The position numbers were made by a program, and so were the translations under genes. A DNA stretch of 44,528 nt from SIG603 sp044432645. GTDB lineage: Bacteria; Bacillota; Clostridia; Oscillospirales; Acutalibacteraceae. The stretch lies in assembly GCA_044432645.1 (NCBI GenBank), contig JAWXUM010000021.1:1-44528 (forward strand), written 5' to 3'. The notes below the pieces were generated by a model. The model saw nothing but the letters and a program-made list of their open reading frames with translations, was not told where the DNA came from and made no database searches. Of the stretch, positions 15,130-23,637 are shown piece by piece (position 1 is the first letter of the stretch; each line of letters opens with the position of its first letter).

Positions 15130-16668
15130 TTAATATTGATTAGTTCCCCTTTTTATTAATTTAGTATAAATAGTCATGAAAAATTCTTTACTCTCTTTTT
15201 TTGTAAAAAGTATAACTGAATTTATACCTACACCAATAAACCCACAAAAAACTCCTGTTAAAATCATAGTTAACCATCCAGTTGGATTAATAACATTACT
15301 AACCCAAAAGCAGAATATCCCTATAATAACTGTTGAGAACATGTATCTTATTATAATTGGATAAAAACTTAATTTTGGAACACCTAAACAATGAGCAACA
15401 TTGATTGGCGTAAATGTCAAATTTTTTATAGCTGCATTAACTGTGCTTACACCAACAATTGCATAAATTCCTAAATCAGTAAAATATAATATTGGAAATA
15501 CCATTATAACATTTAACACGCCCATTCCCAATGTAACTAAAGAGTTTAATTTTAATTTGTTTACAACAGTGTAGATATTAAATAAACTATTCACAACACC
15601 TCTTACTATAGTACCAAATATTATTAATATTGAAAGTTGAAATAGTAGCGTTACATTTTCTTCTGGAACCCATAAACTATAAAATATTTCACCTAATGCT
15701 AAAAAAACCATTAATGGAATGTTTGTAAAAAAACCTGTAATTTTCATTGATCTCTTTAGTTCTTTTATTAATTCAGATTTGTTTTCTTTAGCATAATTTA
15801 TGGTTATTTGAGGTGCAAATACACTAGATACGGTACTTATTAAATTGCTAAAAGCGTTAGGAACCGTTTGAGCTATCGCCAAAACACCCATCATTGTTGC
15901 ATTAATAAATAAGTTTGTAATTAGTAAATCTAATCCGTTAGTCAAAATTTGACCAAGTTTTGTCACAATATTCCATGACCCAGACACAATAAGTTCCCAA
16001 ACTTTTTTCTTTTCAGCTAACTTTACATCAAAAGAAATTTCTGGAAGTAATTTCTTTTGATAATATAAGTTCCAAAGATAAACAAAAACTGTACAAATAA
16101 TTGAAACTAAACCAATGTACCATATATTTGTTTCAAACAATGAAAATAATATAACTAATAAAATAGCTTTTAAAATATTAGACTGCATAGTGCGCAACGA
16201 TGATAATTCTAACCTATTTGTAACATAAGTTGCAATACTATATATTGATGTTAATATTCCTATAAAGAAATTGGCAAAAACTAAAGCCCATAATATTTTC
16301 ACATCACCTGTAAGTTCGGGAGATATTTGAACTATTTTTTCTAAAAACACAATAATAATCGTAACAGGTATCATTAAAATAACAGACATAATCATGTTTC
16401 CACAAATTATTGAACTAAAATATCTGTTTGCTCTTTCTATATCACCTTTATGTATTTCAATAGTTATAAACCTTGACGCCATTGAGTTTAAAGCTAATGT
16501 AAAAATTTGAGCATAACCAACAAAATTATTAGCTAGACTAACAAATCCATAAGCCTCAGTACCAACAGTATTAACAACAAACGGAGTAAGAAAAAAGCTT
16601 ATAGTTAAACTTAAAATTAATGATGTAATACTTGCAATTAAATTAATTAATAATCTTCTTGTGTTCAT
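15130..16668 (-). CDS. wzx: Polysaccharide flippase (Wzx/MATE-like, MOP superfamily)
   Basis: The 512-residue protein is almost wholly hydrophobic, with 12 to 14 probable membrane helices. The opening INLIASITSLILSLTISFFLTPFVVNTVGTEAYG is characteristic of Wzx-type lipid-linked oligosaccharide flippases. It should move undecaprenyl-linked repeat units to the outer face of the membrane for Wzy. AGAGG lies just before the ATG. It is the last gene of the polysaccharide locus, 64 bases after tagD. Confidence 0.9.
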   Translation of the reverse strand: MNTRRLLINLIASITSLILSLTISFFLTPFVVNTVGTEAYGFVSLANNFVGYAQIFTLALNSMASRFITIEIHKGDIERANRYFSSIICGNMIMSVILMIPVTIIIVFLEKIVQISPELTGDVKILWALVFANFFIGILTSIYSIATYVTNRLELSSLRTMQSNILKAILLVILFSLFETNIWYIGLVSIICTVFVYLWNLYYQKKLLPEISFDVKLAEKKKVWELIVSGSWNIVTKLGQILTNGLDLLITNLFINATMMGVLAIAQTVPNAFSNLISTVSSVFAPQITINYAKENKSELIKELKRSMKITGFFTNIPLMVFLALGEIFYSLWVPEENVTLLFQLSILIIFGTIVRGVVNSLFNIYTVVNKLKLNSLVTLGMGVLNVIMVFPILYFTDLGIYAIVGVSTVNAAIKNLTFTPINVAHCLGVPKLSFYPIIIRYMFSTVIIGIFCFWVSNVINPTGWLTMILTGVFCGFIGVGINSVILFTKKESKEFFMTIYTKLIKRGTNQY

Positions 16669-16732
16669 GTAGCCTCTTTATCTATCTGTATATAAAAATT
16701 CTTACGTACAGATTATTTTTTATACTTAAGTG

Positions 16733-17155
16733 TTATAGTTTAGACAAAATATCTTTTAGAAAAGTTGAGGATGTTCCTTTTGTGTAGGGAAAATATATTA
16801 TTTCAACTCCAACTATATTGAATTTTATTTCTAAATCATTAAAAATTGTAGTATTTTTCCAGTCATCACCCACAAACATCTTATTAAATTTGTATTTTTC
16901 CCAACTACTATATTTATCCCTATCGAATTGTGGAACAACTTCATCGACATATTTTATTGATTTTATAATCTCTGCTCTCTCTGCATATGATATTACTGGT
17001 GTTTTATGTTTGTAATTTTGAACTAACTCATCAGTACTTACTCCTACTATTAAATAGTCGCAATTTTCCTTAGCTTTTTTTAAAATATTTAAATGTCCTA
17101 TATGAAATAAATCAAAAACACCAGTCGTATAACCAACAATCTTCTTATTTTTCAT
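16733..17155 (-). CDS. tagD: Glycerol-3-phosphate cytidylyltransferase
   Basis: The ~140-residue enzyme makes CDP-glycerol from CTP and glycerol 3-phosphate. It has GVFDLFHIGHL with the nucleotidyltransferase HxGH motif (near residue 18), the R-x-E-I-I segment ERAEIIKSI, and a C-terminal signature GTSST where RTEGISTT or similar is common. Length fits TagD/GCT. I chose ATG at 17155, with GGAG six bases upstream; in-frame codons at 17167 and 17179 have poorer sites. The start overlaps the end of the glycerophosphotransferase gene by 11 bases, which ties supply of CDP-glycerol to its use. Confidence 0.88.
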   Translation of the reverse strand: MKNKKIVGYTTGVFDLFHIGHLNILKKAKENCDYLIVGVSTDELVQNYKHKTPVISYAERAEIIKSIKYVDEVVPQFDRDKYSSWEKYKFNKMFVGDDWKNTTIFNDLEIKFNIVGVEIIYFPYTKGTSSTFLKDILSKL

Positions 17156-18329
17156 TTTCGTCTCCATCAATTCTTTCAAAGATTTTTTTTATAAGTTTAT
17201 CACAAGAATTCCCATCTTCATATGAAGTGATTTTTCTTCTAAATTCCACTAATTTTTGCAAATAATTTTCTTCCGAATAGTCCGTTACAGCCTTTACTAA
17301 TTCCGCATTATTAGTTGTTAATGGAAATGGTAATTCAGAAATATCAAAATATACATCTCTTTCTTTTTTAATATATTCAGAAAAATCACTTGCATATAAA
17401 TAACAAGGTTTATTAATATATGCTGCATCGAACATACAAGATGAATAATCTGTAATCAAGCAGTCCGATAGTATCATTAATTCTTGTAAATCACTGTTAG
17501 ATTTCATAGTTATAATATTATCTAAATCTTCAATAGGAAGTTTGATACCCAGTAAATTAGGGTGCAATTTTAATAAAACAATACATTTTTTTTTGTGTTT
17601 TTTCTCAATTACATCAATTAAACTTTTATAATCAATATTATAGGCCTCTATAGAATTACCCTTTCTAAAAGTCGGTGCATATAAACAAATATAAGCGTTA
17701 TTGTCAAACCTATATTTTTTTCTATAATAATGTATTTTATATTCACTCTCTCTAATTAAATAGTCTATTCTAGCAGTACCATAATTCAGTATTTCTCCGT
17801 CGTACCAAAAACTTTTTCTAAATATATTACTGCTAAATTCACATCCGGAAACAATGTAATCTGTTCTAGATGAATCTAGTTTTGCGTTTTTTACATATCC
17901 TTTTGTCAAAAATTTCTCTGCATCTTTTTCAATACACTTTAATCTTAAAGAACTATGCCAAGTCTGTATATATATTTGATTTTTCCTTTTTTTCAAGTAT
18001 TTACAATTTAAAATTCTCTTATTAAAAACAATAAATTTTGAAGTATACAATTCTTTTAAAAATCGTGCAGAAAACCATCTAACTATTTTAATATCAGCAG
18101 GTATATCTTTAGGTATATCAATTTTGTAACTAAAAACCCACACAACCTCAAATTGTGACTTATAATTTTTCAAAATAAATTCAGTTATATATTTAGGATT
18201 ACAAGCATATGATTTGAAATCATCGCTCCATATTATAATTTTATTATTTTGAATTTTTTTAAATTTACATAAAAAATATAGTATAGCAGATATTGAACTC
18301 TTTACTATTTCTTTCATTTTGTATAACAT
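17145..18329 (-). CDS. CDP-glycerol glycerophosphotransferase family protein (TagB/TagF-like)
   Basis: This 394-residue peripheral membrane enzyme moves glycerol phosphate from CDP-glycerol to a sugar or to a growing chain. The family signature is visible: YIQTWHSSLRLKCIEKDAE (usual form QTWHGT.lK), ICLYAPTFRKGN, and ILSDCLITDYSSCMFDAAYINKPCYLY. The serine replacing glycine in QTWHS is a small departure. An N-terminal basic/hydrophobic patch suits membrane attachment. The immediate neighbour tagD supports CDP-glycerol as donor. A single such enzyme in a Wzx/Wzy locus suggests decoration of a repeat unit rather than a long poly(glycerol phosphate) chain. Confidence 0.87.
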   Translation of the reverse strand: MLYKMKEIVKSSISAILYFLCKFKKIQNNKIIIWSDDFKSYACNPKYITEFILKNYKSQFEVVWVFSYKIDIPKDIPADIKIVRWFSARFLKELYTSKFIVFNKRILNCKYLKKRKNQIYIQTWHSSLRLKCIEKDAEKFLTKGYVKNAKLDSSRTDYIVSGCEFSSNIFRKSFWYDGEILNYGTARIDYLIRESEYKIHYYRKKYRFDNNAYICLYAPTFRKGNSIEAYNIDYKSLIDVIEKKHKKKCIVLLKLHPNLLGIKLPIEDLDNIITMKSNSDLQELMILSDCLITDYSSCMFDAAYINKPCYLYASDFSEYIKKERDVYFDISELPFPLTTNNAELVKAVTDYSEENYLQKLVEFRRKITSYEDGNSCDKLIKKIFERIDGDENEK

Positions 18330-18359
18330 ATATTGATTTCCCCATATAACGTAATTTTT

Positions 18360-19376
18360 TTAATTTATAAACTGAGTACTACAAATTACCTTTTTTATGA
18401 ATTTTTTTACCGTAAAAATAAAATTGTTTTTTTGATAAATAATTTTTGGATTTACTTTTAAAATAAAATAATTAAATTTAGTAATTAAATCTAATTCTTT
18501 TTTTATTTGAGTATAATACGAGCTCATTTTTTCTTTTATTGTTGTAAATCCAATTTCTTTATACTCAGAATTATCCATTTTACAATATAAAGAGCTATAT
18601 AGTGTTATTAAAGAAAAAAATACTGGTTGATAATTAACTTTTAATTCTTTTTTTAGATAAAAATCTAGTCTATCAATTCTTGATTCAATCGAGTCGAACC
18701 TCTGATATCTACTAGCATTTCCCGTTATACTATCATTACGAGATATATAATTATACAACGCATATTCTACTATTGATACTTTCTGACATTTATATAATAA
18801 ATAATGGATAATAAAGGCATCTTCATGTATTTTTCCTTTAGGATATCTTATATTTTCAAAAAGATAAGCTTTATATAATTTATTCCAAGCGACAACATCA
18901 AATGCGTTTGGTTTTGAGTATATATCGGCAAGCGATTGTATTCCAGTTTTTAATGTAGTTTCATCTTTGTTCAAAATCTTCTTTTCAGATAAAAATTTAT
19001 AATTTTCATCTAAAATATTATAATTACATGCTACCATATCAGAGTTATCTTTCTGCATTCGCATATATAATAACTCAATCATATTAAGCTCTAAAAAATC
19101 ATCACTATCTACAAAAATAAAATATTTTCCAGTAGCTATATCTATACCGACATTTCTAGCATCAGAAAGCCCACCATTTTCCTTATGAATAACAATTATC
19201 CTTTGATCTTGTTTTTTATATTCATCACAGATTTCAGGACATTTGTCAGGTGAACCGTCATCAACTAATATTATTTCTATGTTTTCATATGTTTGGCAAA
19301 CTATACTATTTATACATTTATCAAGATATTTTTCCACTTTATAAATAGGTACAATTACACTTATTTTTTCTTTCAT
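18360..19376 (-). CDS. Family 2 glycosyltransferase
   Basis: The 338-residue enzyme has a GT-A domain: SVIVPIYKVEKYLDKCINSI at the N-terminus, ILVDDGSPDKCPEICDEY, NGGLSDARNVGI and the metal-binding FVDSDDF motif (about residue 90-96). The C-terminal ~110 residues are basic and hydrophobic and probably touch the membrane. It should add one sugar to the lipid-linked repeat unit; the sugar cannot be inferred. It lies 30 bases before the glycerophosphotransferase gene. Confidence 0.9.
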   Translation of the reverse strand: MKEKISVIVPIYKVEKYLDKCINSIVCQTYENIEIILVDDGSPDKCPEICDEYKKQDQRIIVIHKENGGLSDARNVGIDIATGKYFIFVDSDDFLELNMIELLYMRMQKDNSDMVACNYNILDENYKFLSEKKILNKDETTLKTGIQSLADIYSKPNAFDVVAWNKLYKAYLFENIRYPKGKIHEDAFIIHYLLYKCQKVSIVEYALYNYISRNDSITGNASRYQRFDSIESRIDRLDFYLKKELKVNYQPVFFSLITLYSSLYCKMDNSEYKEIGFTTIKEKMSSYYTQIKKELDLITKFNYFILKVNPKIIYQKNNFIFTVKKFIKKVICSTQFIN

Positions 19377-19484
19377 TTACTTATATTATCCTTATAGTTA
19401 ATTTAGTTATAATTTATATTTATATTAAACAGCCTAATAGCAAAATTAAATAGTATGAATTAAATTTTTATTCGTTAAAAGAAA

Positions 19485-20450
19485 TCATTTTTTTATATAT
19501 CTATCATTAGTCGAATTAGACTTAAAATATCTTTTCACCTTTTTAATTAATTTTTTAGGATTTAATGCTTGAAAAGCAATTAACGGGACACCATTTCTAA
19601 TATAACAAAAACAAATTTTCAAGAAAAACTTTAGTCCTAAACCTTGTTTTAGCCCAACTACAGCGTATCCCAATCCACCTAGCTCTAATTTTTTAAAGTC
19701 TTTTCTAAGTGAATTTTCTTTTAAATATTTATATTTTTCAATGTCTACTTTAACTCTAGTTTCTAATTTTTTTGCATTCACAGTTGTTGTCAATGTACCA
19801 ATTCCACGAGTGACACAATAAATAATTTTATCGGTTGCAATTATTTTATTAGCTTTATTCGCTGATTTTATTGAAAAAATTACATCATTAGACACTAATG
19901 TTTCACTGAAAGTTATATTATTTTCTACTACAATACTTTTTCTAATTAATTTCGACCATGGAACAAAAAATTTATATCTTAAATTCAACTCATTATTTTC
20001 ACTTGAATTCAAGATGTAATTTGTAACTAATTTTTCATAATCCTGGTGCCTATTTGATAAATTCCCCGTATCGATTTCTATACTCGTTGGAGTGAAATAT
20101 ACAATATCTAAATCTGAATTAAAATACTCTTTTACGGTATCATAAAAATAAGGCAGAAAATAGTCGTCAGAATCTGCAAACAAAAGCCATTTTCCCTTTG
20201 CATATTCTAGTCCTGTGTTTCTAGCCGCACCAGCACCTTTGTTTTCTCTTTTATTTGATAAGAACAAAACGTGAGCATATTTAAATTTAAGTTTGTTATA
20301 TTCATCTATACTCTCAGTACTTCTATCATCAACAACAATGATTTGTATTTTTTCTATCACTGGTATTGTTTGTAACAATTTATCGAGCATAATTGGCGAA
20401 TTAAAATGTGGGATTATTATAGATAATTCAATTTTATTTTCACAATCCAT
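19485..20450 (-). CDS. Family 2 glycosyltransferase
   Basis: The 321-residue protein has the GT-A nucleotide-sugar fold: LSIIIPHFNSPIMLDKLLQTI, IIVVDDRSTES, NKGAGAARNTGLEYAKG and LFADSDDYF. The C-terminus (from about 265) is basic with a hydrophobic stretch, as in membrane-associated polysaccharide transferases. The ribosome site is weak (AAAGGA 14 bases upstream, inside the decayed GT4 before it). It is followed by a 108-base AT-rich gap with nothing recognisable, then the other GT2 gene. Confidence 0.88.
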   Translation of the reverse strand: MDCENKIELSIIIPHFNSPIMLDKLLQTIPVIEKIQIIVVDDRSTESIDEYNKLKFKYAHVLFLSNKRENKGAGAARNTGLEYAKGKWLLFADSDDYFLPYFYDTVKEYFNSDLDIVYFTPTSIEIDTGNLSNRHQDYEKLVTNYILNSSENNELNLRYKFFVPWSKLIRKSIVVENNITFSETLVSNDVIFSIKSANKANKIIATDKIIYCVTRGIGTLTTTVNAKKLETRVKVDIEKYKYLKENSLRKDFKKLELGGLGYAVVGLKQGLGLKFFLKICFCYIRNGVPLIAFQALNPKKLIKKVKRYFKSNSTNDRYIKK

Positions 20451-20458
20451 AGTTAAAT

Positions 20459-20833
20459 CTATTGTCCTTTATTCAATCGTTGTTCATAAACTTCCTCAAA
20501 CTTTTCAACAAGTGCGTCCCAAGTATATTCTTCGCTTATGATTTTACTTGCATTTTGAGAGATAGCTGTATATCTTTCTTCATTTTTAAGTAAATCTATT
20601 ATCGTTTGACTCCATAGGTTTGCATCTAATTTGTCTATAATAAATCCATTGTCTTTATTCATTAAAGTTGCCGAACCACCGTTATATGTAGTAATTGTTG
20701 GCAAGCCAAAATACATAGCTTCAAGAAGTACCATTCCAAAAATTTCGTATAGTTGTTTTTGTACAATATTCTTTAAAGAAGGCTATATACCCTCATAAAA
20801 TTAACCTAAACCATGCACCCATAAAATTTTCAT
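20459..20833 (-). pseudogene. Decayed family 4 glycosyltransferase (twin of the C-terminal half of the Wzy-GT4 fusion)
   Basis: Reading from the ATG at 20833 (overlapping the wzy stop as TAATG) gives MKILWVHGLG-stop-FYEGI-stop-PSLKN, which aligns with KILWLHGFGAFYEGIYPSLNN of the intact fusion at 23638-26016. The frame then jumps to YEIFGMVLLEAMYFGLP and runs about 80% identical to the fusion's end for 90 residues. There are thus two nonsense codons and an in-frame loss of roughly 190 codons, including most of the GT-B fold. The first ~80 residues of the GT domain are also missing. A 91-residue frame from 20734 stays open but lacks a catalytic domain. Confidence 0.88.
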
Positions 20834-22029
20834 TAATTATCTCCAGTTAAAAATTTTGTATTCAAATCACTGTAATATTCTTTCATCGAGCAAAGAATTA
20901 TAGGGTAAGATAACAATGCACAAAAATATACATAATGCATATTAAAACACGCATTGATAAGCCATGATGATACTATACATATTGCTAATACCAAAGGAAT
21001 TTTAATTTTGGTTGTGAAATATTTACGTAACAATAAAATCATTAAATAACAATATTCTAATAATCCTAAAATACCAAAGCTACATATTAATTCTAGAAAA
21101 TCGTTATGAGCCCATAGTCCTATCACTTGATTAGAGTATTCAATTCCTGATCCGAATAATTTATTAAGTAACGGCTGATTTACCCATGCATTAATTAACT
21201 TTGCCCAAAAATATGATCTACTACTGGTAACTCTATACCAAAAATCGCCAGAATTAGAAGCATCAAGGGTATATAAAATTTTATCACCGATTGATGAATT
21301 GAAAATAAGAAACAAAGCTAAAATTGACAATAAAATTATTGATAAATAAAAATATTTCTTTTCAGCCGCAAACCAATACCACATTACAATGAATAAGCAT
21401 ATACCTATAAAGAAATATATTCTTGAAGAACCCATAAAAAAACAATACATTGGAATTATTGCATAAAATATGTATTGTTTTTTTCCGTAAAAACTCATAG
21501 AAATCATAATCAAAGCCACTATAAACATAGCTGACGGACCAAGCCTAAAAATCGTCCCAGAGAGAGAACCAAAATATAAACTTCCAGCTTCTTTAACATA
21601 GTAAGAACTTGGTAATAAAATAGAAATTCCTGTGACTATTGTCCAAACGTTTATGACTATTAGAACAAAATTTTTATTTTTTATAAAACATTCACGAATC
21701 AACAAAGAATAATCTAAAACAAAAGTTGTGTATAATACCATATAAGGATAATAGAATAACAAATTAAGGTTATATTGCATTGGGAAGCTAGTTTGAGTTA
21801 ACGCAAACACATAATTAACTAACATTATTACAATTAAAGCGAAAGAGCGCTTAGACATACCTTTTTGAAATACTAAAAGTAAATATTCAACAATCAAAAC
21901 TCCAAATACAATTTTATTTACATAATCGTTGTCGGGCGTGTTTGTTAAAATAGGAAATAATAATGTTGTTAAAACAAAAACTTCAACATAATTAATTTCC
22001 TTTGGAACTCTAACTATCAATTTCTCCAT
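20833..22029 (-). CDS. wzy: Wzy-type polysaccharide polymerase (O-antigen ligase/polymerase family)
   Basis: The ~398-residue protein has about 11 hydrophobic segments and a large extracytoplasmic loop with the O-antigen ligase/polymerase pattern RVTSSRSYFWAKLINAWVNQPLLNKLFGSGIEYSN, followed by LWAHNDFLELICSFGILGLLEY. It should join repeat units on the outer membrane face. It is clearly paralogous to residues 1-395 of the fusion protein at 23638-26016, sharing motifs such as MHYVYFCALLSYPI. ATG at 22029 has AGGAG five bases upstream; the frame is open to 22050 but without such a site. In this copy the GT4 partner is a separate decayed frame. Confidence 0.87.
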   Translation of the reverse strand: MEKLIVRVPKEINYVEVFVLTTLLFPILTNTPDNDYVNKIVFGVLIVEYLLLVFQKGMSKRSFALIVIMLVNYVFALTQTSFPMQYNLNLLFYYPYMVLYTTFVLDYSLLIRECFIKNKNFVLIVINVWTIVTGISILLPSSYYVKEAGSLYFGSLSGTIFRLGPSAMFIVALIMISMSFYGKKQYIFYAIIPMYCFFMGSSRIYFFIGICLFIVMWYWFAAEKKYFYLSIILLSILALFLIFNSSIGDKILYTLDASNSGDFWYRVTSSRSYFWAKLINAWVNQPLLNKLFGSGIEYSNQVIGLWAHNDFLELICSFGILGLLEYCYLMILLLRKYFTTKIKIPLVLAICIVSSWLINACFNMHYVYFCALLSYPIILCSMKEYYSDLNTKFLTGDN

Positions 22030-22084
22030 TTCAACTCCTAAAAAAGTCACTTCATCTAACTAGAAATCAAAGTATCTACTATTT

Positions 22085-22215
22085 CTTCATATTTTTTTTC
22101 CTATTAGTTGTTATTTTGATATGACGGAAGACCATCACTTTTTATTGCATGAAATCGTATTTGCAGCAACAACTGAATTCTTACCGATTTCCAATACATC
22201 TTATTTATAGATGAT
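22085..22215 (-). pseudogene. Probable remnant of a hexapeptide-repeat acyltransferase
   Basis: The 178-base gap between wzy and ugd is not clean spacer. On the minus strand it reads DVLEIGKNSVVAANTISCNKK-stop, resembling the last coil of left-handed beta-helix acyltransferases (IGxNxVVxAxSxV). A frame shift then gives SDGLPSYQNN, and a further piece reads YEEIVDTLISS-stop. No start codon or full domain is left. The match is short, so this is a tentative call. Confidence 0.35.
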
Positions 22216-22228
22216 TTTTGCGTTGGCT

Positions 22229-23467
22229 TTAATCTCTCCCAAAAATATCTCTTGTATAAACTTTTTCTTCTACATCATCAAGTACTGTGTCATATCTGTT
22301 TGCAATTATTGCACTGCACATTGATTTGAATTTTTCTAAATCGTTTACAACTTCGCTACCAAAGAAAGTTGTTCCATTTTCAAGTGTTGGTTCATAAATT
22401 ACTATGGATGTACCTTTTGCTTTAATTCTTTTCATAACGCCTTGAATTGAACTTTGACGAAAATTATCACTTCCAACTTTCATTGTAAGTCTGTACACGC
22501 CTACTACTGGTGGTGTCATTTCTCTTTTGCTGTATTCATTATCTTCGTTATATCCATAATATCCAGCCATTTTCAATACTTGGTTGGCTATAAAATCTTT
22601 TCTTGTTCTGTTGCTTTCTACAATCGCTTCCATCATATTTTGAGGAACGTGATCATAGTTTGCTAAAAGCTGTTTTGTATCTTTTGGTAAGCAATATCCA
22701 CCATATCCAAAGCTTGGATTGTTGTAATGTGTTCCTATCCTTGGATCAAGACCTACACCATCTATAATTTTCTTTGCATCTAAATCTTTCATCTCTGCAT
22801 AAGTGTCTAGCTCGTTAAAATAGCTTACTCGAAGTGCAAGATAGGTATTAGAAAATAGTTTTACAGCTTCTGCCTCTGTAAACCCCATAAATAAAGTGTC
22901 TATATCTTCTTTAATAGCCCCTTCTTGAAGTAGACCCCCAAAAATTTTTGCTGATTTTGTTAGTCTTTCATCTTCTAAATCTGTTCCAACAATAATTCTT
23001 GAAGGATATAGGTTGTCGTAAAGAGCTTTACTCTCACGCAAAAATTCTGGTGAGAAAATTATATTTTTACAACCTAGTTTTTCTCTAATACTTTCTGTAT
23101 ATCCAACTGGAATAGTCGATTTAATAACCATGATAGCGTTTGGGTTTATTTCTATAACTAGCTTAATTACTGTTTCTACCGCTGAAGTATCAAAGAAATT
23201 TTTCACACTATCATAATTTGTAGGCGCTGCAATTACTACAAAATCTGCGTTTGTGTACGCAAATTTTGCGTCTAACGTCGCTGTTAAGTTAAGTTCTTTT
23301 TCTGCTAAGTATTTCTCTATATAATCATCTTGTATTGGTGATTTTCTGTTATTAATTAAATCTACTTTTTCTGGAATAATATCAATCGCTACAACTTCAT
23401 GTTTCTGTGCCAAAAGTGTTGCTATTGATAGTCCTACATATCCAGTTCCTGCTACTGCTATTTTCAT
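22229..23467 (-). CDS. ugd: UDP-glucose 6-dehydrogenase (UDP-glucose/GDP-mannose dehydrogenase family)
   Basis: The 412-residue enzyme oxidises UDP-glucose to UDP-glucuronate with two NAD+. It has the NAD-binding GTGYVG (7-12), the SPEFLRE motif (E141), the central dimer domain with K204, the catalytic C259 in FGYGGYCLPKDT, and a C-terminal UDP-binding domain. Length and motifs fit the short bacterial Ugd type better than the WecC/mannose type, though sugar preference is not certain. It supplies a uronic acid or a precursor for further conversion. AAGGAA precedes the ATG. The 170-base gap before it contains nothing I recognise. Confidence 0.9.
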   Translation of the reverse strand: MKIAVAGTGYVGLSIATLLAQKHEVVAIDIIPEKVDLINNRKSPIQDDYIEKYLAEKELNLTATLDAKFAYTNADFVVIAAPTNYDSVKNFFDTSAVETVIKLVIEINPNAIMVIKSTIPVGYTESIREKLGCKNIIFSPEFLRESKALYDNLYPSRIIVGTDLEDERLTKSAKIFGGLLQEGAIKEDIDTLFMGFTEAEAVKLFSNTYLALRVSYFNELDTYAEMKDLDAKKIIDGVGLDPRIGTHYNNPSFGYGGYCLPKDTKQLLANYDHVPQNMMEAIVESNRTRKDFIANQVLKMAGYYGYNEDNEYSKREMTPPVVGVYRLTMKVGSDNFRQSSIQGVMKRIKAKGTSIVIYEPTLENGTTFFGSEVVNDLEKFKSMCSAIIANRYDTVLDDVEEKVYTRDIFGRD

Positions 23468-23637
23468 TTATTTATTCCTTTATATTCCTCTTGTACTTTT
23501 TTACAGCTTTCTAAATTACAATATCATACCTTGATCCTAACATTTTTATCTATTTTATGCGGTTTCATTTTAAAAGAAGTTGGTATTAGTTCTTTTTGTG
23601 AAATAATTGTATTAAAAACTGGGATTTATGTTCTGAT

